From positions 5,606 to 14,475 of the forward strand of contig DOZQ01000153.1 in NCBI GenBank assembly GCA_003517915.1: a stretch of 8,870 bases of DNA. Direction: 5' to 3'. Each line of letters begins with the position of its first letter. The first letter of the stretch is position 1. This document shows positions 6,507 to 8,870 of this stretch, in pieces. The stretch comes from Oscillospiraceae bacterium. GTDB taxonomy: Bacteria > Bacillota > Clostridia > Oscillospirales > Acutalibacteraceae. The notes under the pieces are model-generated. The model worked only from the letters and a program-made list of their open reading frames with translations. It was not told where the DNA came from and ran no database searches. The position numbers and the translations under genes were made by a program.

Positions 6507-8499
6507 AGCAAACCGGTCTGCCGTGCGGGCAGTAACGTATGGAATCCTCGCAGAGAACCTGCTTCGCCAGTGTCAGCATTTCGCCGGGAGTCAGGCGGTC
6601 ACCCGCCTTGACCGCCGCGCGGCAGGCCACCGAATGAAAGATGAAATCCAGCCCTTCGGTAGATATCTCCCGCTCTTTTGCCATCAGCTTGCCCGCGATT
6701 TCCTGAATAAGCGCGTTTATCTCCAAATCCTCGGCCATAGACGGTACCCCGCGCACAAGAATCGAGCCGTCGAAATCCTCAATCTCAAAGCCCGCGTCCT
6801 CAAGCAGGACGGTATTTTGCAAAAGCGCGTCGTATTCCTCTTTTGATAGTGTCACCACGGCCGGTGACAAAAGCAGCTGCACATGTGCTTCGCGCCGGTT
6901 TGCTTTAAGCTGCTCGAATAAAATGCGTTCATGCGCCGCGTGCTTGTCTATAATATAAAGCGTCCCGGATTTTTCGGCCAATATATAGGTTCCGAACACC
7001 TCGCCTATAAGCTTCGGTTCATCAGTGGCAAAATCCAGCCGCTGCTCCGGCGGAGGGCTTTCCTCCCGCAAATCGGGCCGTTCGAGTGGTGTAAAGGTAT
7101 TTTCATTTACACCATCGTAAAAGGGCGAAAGCTCAGGAGTTTTGGGGATTGCAGACCTTTTCTCCTGCTCTGCCGGATACGCCTTGTCCGGCAAAACTAT
7201 ATCCTCATCGACAAATATGTCAATATTCGCGCCTTTTCCGCTTCTATAGCGTACACCGCTGAAGCTGGCCACACTCTGACTCGTATCATCCCCGGAGAAG
7301 GGAAGCACCGGTGTATATATCTCGCGCGGCGCCGGGGTTGCCGGCGTTCGGCCTGGGGATTCGTCTCCCCTACCGGGATTTTCCCGCGTGTCATCAGGCT
7401 TGATTTCCGGAGGCGGGAGGATATGCGCGGATGAGGGCGCTTCTTTATTTATTGAGAGCGGAGCCTCACGAGCCCCGGAGTTTTCTTTAAGCGTAAGCTC
7501 CGGGCGTCTGTCTCCGGCGTTCAGCGCCGATTTGACTCCGTAATACACAACGTCAAAAACCGGCTTTTCATCCGCGAAGCGTACCTCGGTCTTGGCCGGA
7601 TGCACGTTTACGTCCACCGCCTGCATGGGTACGGTGATATTCAGCACGCAGGCAGGGAATTTCCCAGCCATAATTGCGTTTTTATACGCCTGCTCGAGCG
7701 CGGCCATGGCGGTGCGGGTTTTAACATAGCGACCGTTTATATAAAAATGCTGCATATTCCGGTTTTTCCGACTGCCCGATGGCTTTGAGATATAGCCTTC
7801 GGCGCGAAACGACCCGTTCGCATATTCCAAAGGGATCAGGCTTTTCGCGAATTCCCCGCCATAAACCGCATGAATCGCCGAAATCAGCCTGCCGTCACCG
7901 GGGGTTTTAAGAGTCTGCTTACCGTCTTTTATAAAAGTAAACGCCACCTCAGGATGTGACAGCGCCAAACGGTCAATCACTCCGGCCACCGCATTCGCCT
8001 CGGTCTGATCCTTCTTCAAAAACTTCATGCGCGCGGGCAGATTATAAAATAAGTCCCTTACCGTAATTGTGCTGCCCACGGGGCAGCCCGCCTCGCGCAT
8101 TCCGGTTTCTTCGCCTCCCATGATTTCATACAAAACGCCTTCTTCGTTCTCGGCCGTACGGGTTAGAAACGAAACCTTGGCCACCGCCGCGACCGACGCT
8201 AGCGCCTCACCGCGAAACCCAAGAGTTCCTATGGCGTCCAGATCCTCGGGGGAGGATATCTTGCTGGTCGCGTGGCGCAAAAATGCCGTGGGCAGCTCGT
8301 CCGCCGAAATCCCCGCGCCGTCGTCGCTGATTCTTATATAGGTGACTCCGCCGTTTTTTATCTCGGCTGTAATCGACTTTGCTCCCGCGTCCACCGCGTT
8401 TTCCACAAGTTCCTTGACCACCGACGCGGGACGCTCCACCACCTCGCCTGCGGCGATCATCTCGGCGGTCTGCTTGTCCAGCACCTTGATAGTCGGCAT
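6457..8499 (-). CDS. mutL: DNA mismatch repair protein MutL (endonuclease type)
   Basis: Homodimeric mismatch-repair ATPase that acts after MutS and, in organisms without MutH, nicks the new strand. The 680-aa protein has the GHKL ATPase domain at about 1-330: VVKELVENAVDAGA with catalytic Glu30 and Asn34, DDGAGI (59-64), GFRGEAL (94-100), and NVHPAKTEVRF (298-308). A Pro/Glu/Ser-rich linker runs about 330-495. The C-terminal domain carries all nuclease motifs: DKHAAHERILFE (518-529, the DQHA(X)2E(X)4E motif with Lys for Gln), ACR (625-627) and CPHGRP (657-662). QLLLSP (541-546) is placed like the beta-clamp-binding motif of Bacillus MutL. The ATG at 8497-8499 has GAGG 7 nt upstream. miaA starts inside its 3' end. 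mutS is not in the window; a MITE-like palindrome begins 31 bp upstream. Confidence 0.98.
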   Translation of the reverse strand: MPTIKVLDKQTAEMIAAGEVVERPASVVKELVENAVDAGAKSITAEIKNGGVTYIRISDDGAGISADELPTAFLRHATSKISSPEDLDAIGTLGFRGEALASVAAVAKVSFLTRTAENEEGVLYEIMGGEETGMREAGCPVGSTITVRDLFYNLPARMKFLKKDQTEANAVAGVIDRLALSHPEVAFTFIKDGKQTLKTPGDGRLISAIHAVYGGEFAKSLIPLEYANGSFRAEGYISKPSGSRKNRNMQHFYINGRYVKTRTAMAALEQAYKNAIMAGKFPACVLNITVPMQAVDVNVHPAKTEVRFADEKPVFDVVYYGVKSALNAGDRRPELTLKENSGAREAPLSINKEAPSSAHILPPPEIKPDDTRENPGRGDESPGRTPATPAPREIYTPVLPFSGDDTSQSVASFSGVRYRSGKGANIDIFVDEDIVLPDKAYPAEQEKRSAIPKTPELSPFYDGVNENTFTPLERPDLREESPPPEQRLDFATDEPKLIGEVFGTYILAEKSGTLYIIDKHAAHERILFEQLKANRREAHVQLLLSPAVVTLSKEEYDALLQNTVLLEDAGFEIEDFDGSILVRGVPSMAEDLEINALIQEIAGKLMAKEREISTEGLDFIFHSVACRAAVKAGDRLTPGEMLTLAKQVLCEDSIRYCPHGRPVCYELGKKEIEKQFGRIQ

Positions 8500-8530
8500 T
8501 TTCTCACCTCGCTTTTTAAAAAAATGATGA

Positions 8531-8551
8531 TATAGTCAAACCACTTGAAAT
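8531..8551 (+). repeat. Left terminal inverted repeat of the MITE-like element
   Basis: A 21-bp arm that matches the reverse complement of 8671-8691 at 19 positions; the two differences are T/C at the sixth base and G/A at the seventeenth. It carries an outward-facing TTGACT on the minus strand (8534-8539), which points towards mutL. Confidence 0.8.
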
Positions 8552-8603
8552 GTGGCACAGGATTTTCGGAGATATTTTTTGTCTGCGAGGGGCAGACGAC
8601 GCG

Positions 8604-8621
8604 GCTTTACTGGCGTAAAGC
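8604..8621. repeat. Central stem-loop of the MITE-like element
   Basis: GCTTTAC (8604-8610) and GTAAAGC (8615-8621) form a perfect 7-bp stem with a 4-nt TGGC loop at the centre of the element. A second local hairpin, GTCTGC (8581-8586) with GCAGAC (8592-8597), lies just to its left. Neither has a following T-tract typical of a terminator. Confidence 0.7.
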
Positions 8622-8670
8622 AAGGAGGATAACGCGGGCAGACGTAAAATAGAACGAAAAGACGTGTCTT

Positions 8671-8691
8671 ATTTTAAGTGGTTTGGCTATA
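8671..8691 (-). repeat. Right terminal inverted repeat of the MITE-like element
   Basis: Partner arm of 8531-8551. On the plus strand it contains AAGTGGTTTGGCTATA, the near-complement of the left arm, and ends in TATA 7 bp before the stop codon of the MBL-fold gene. Confidence 0.8.
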
Positions 8692-8698
8692 AATAGAT

Positions 8699-8870
8699 TT
8701 ACCGGCTGTAATAGCCGTAATGCCCGGTTAAAACAATCTCACTGCCGTTAATAACCTCTTTGAGATTTTCAATAGTTCTTAACGCCTCGGCTTTGTCGTC
8801 GGAAAATGGATGGATGCTTAACTCCGTTCCGCTGTACCTAAACGCGTCGCCCGTAAACAAATACTTGCCG
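8699..8870 (-). CDS. Metallo-beta-lactamase-fold hydrolase, C-terminal end (cut by window edge)
   Basis: I translated the 56 visible residues by hand; they end in GHYGYYSR at a TAA (8699-8701). The segment begins GKYLFTGDAFRYSG and closes with EIVLTGHYG. This is the C-terminal half of the MBL fold, where the Asp of TGD bridges the metal site and the His of the final TGH is the last metal ligand. Proteins of this family hydrolyse diverse substrates (hydroxyacyl-glutathione, nucleic acids, lactones), and this fragment cannot tell which. The N-terminal HxHxDH motif would lie beyond the window. It reads in the same direction as mutL but is separated from it by the MITE-like element, so it need not belong to the same operon. 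Confidence 0.7.
   Translation of the reverse strand, partial: GKYLFTGDAFRYSGTELSIHPFSDDKAEALRTIENLKEVINGSEIVLTGHYGYYSR

Larger units (their letters stand above)
8531..8691. mobile_element. MITE-like palindromic element, about 160 bp
   Basis: The ends form a terminal inverted repeat: 8531-8551 and the reverse complement of 8671-8691 agree at 19 of 21 positions (outer sequence TATAGTCAAACCACTT against TATAGCCAAACCACTT). Weaker pairing continues inward through TTTTCG, TATTTT and GTCTGC blocks to about 8586 on one side and 8638 on the other, so nearly the whole element can fold on itself. A 7-bp stem-loop (8604-8621) lies at the centre. It contains no ORF of note. Both ends finish in TATA, compatible with insertion at TA and duplication of TA, as for IS630/Tc1-mariner-type transposons. 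The family link is inference. It fills the gap between the MBL-fold gene (7 bp away) and mutL (31 bp away). Confidence 0.72.

Noticed and set aside
8500..8540. Outward promoter from the left terminal repeat (TTGACT, 8534-8539) driving mutL.
   Set aside because: The only -10-like hexamers lie 14-16 nt downstream and are weak, and the implied start would fall within the mutL Shine-Dalgarno. Not convincing.
3276..8779. Shared 12-mer TTCAATAGTTCT at 3276-3287 and 8768-8779.
   Set aside because: Both copies fall in coding sequence and simply encode the peptide Arg-Thr-Ile-Glu; there is no extended similarity, so chance is the best explanation.

Overview
The window looks like a chromosomal segment from a low- to mid-GC Gram-positive bacterium of the class Clostridia, probably an Oscillospiraceae/Ruminococcaceae-type anaerobe. 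The evidence is the DivIVA–SepF–YlmH–YlmE division cluster, an endonuclease-type MutL, a short Firmicutes-type Hfq, and strong purine-rich Shine-Dalgarno sites. The assignment is by gene content and protein style only; no database search was possible.

All recognisable genes lie on the minus strand, so transcription runs from high to low coordinates. In that order they are: the C-terminal end of a metallo-beta-lactamase-fold protein (8699-8870, cut by the window edge); a compact palindromic element of about 160 bp that looks like a MITE (8531-8691); mutL (6457-8499); miaA (5526-6506, starting inside mutL); hfq (5171-5416); a membrane-anchored HlyD-like adaptor (3892-5103); yggS/ylmE (3177-3914, overlapping the adaptor); sepF (2604-3107); ylmH (1846-2598); divIVA (795-1796); and the N-terminal third or less of ileS (1-623, cut by the window edge).

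From mutL to divIVA the genes overlap or are separated by at most 109 bp, and no clear intrinsic terminator lies between them. This suggests one long transcription unit with an internal promoter candidate before hfq. It joins two housekeeping blocks: mutL-miaA-hfq (mismatch repair, tRNA A37 prenylation, RNA chaperone) and yggS-sepF-ylmH-divIVA-ileS (PLP homeostasis, Z-ring and pole/septum organisation, ribosome-associated S4 protein, Ile-tRNA synthetase). The second block matches the Bacillus ylm arrangement but lacks ylmG between sepF and ylmH.

The divIVA-ileS gap (624-794) holds a perfect 15-bp inverted repeat that overlaps a good sigma-A-like promoter for ileS, and no T-box consensus is visible there. 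The mutL upstream gap (8500-8698) is almost entirely filled by the MITE-like palindrome. These two non-coding structures are the least ordinary parts of an otherwise conserved housekeeping region. I saw no convincing evidence of a new multi-gene system, phage, CRISPR array or defence locus.
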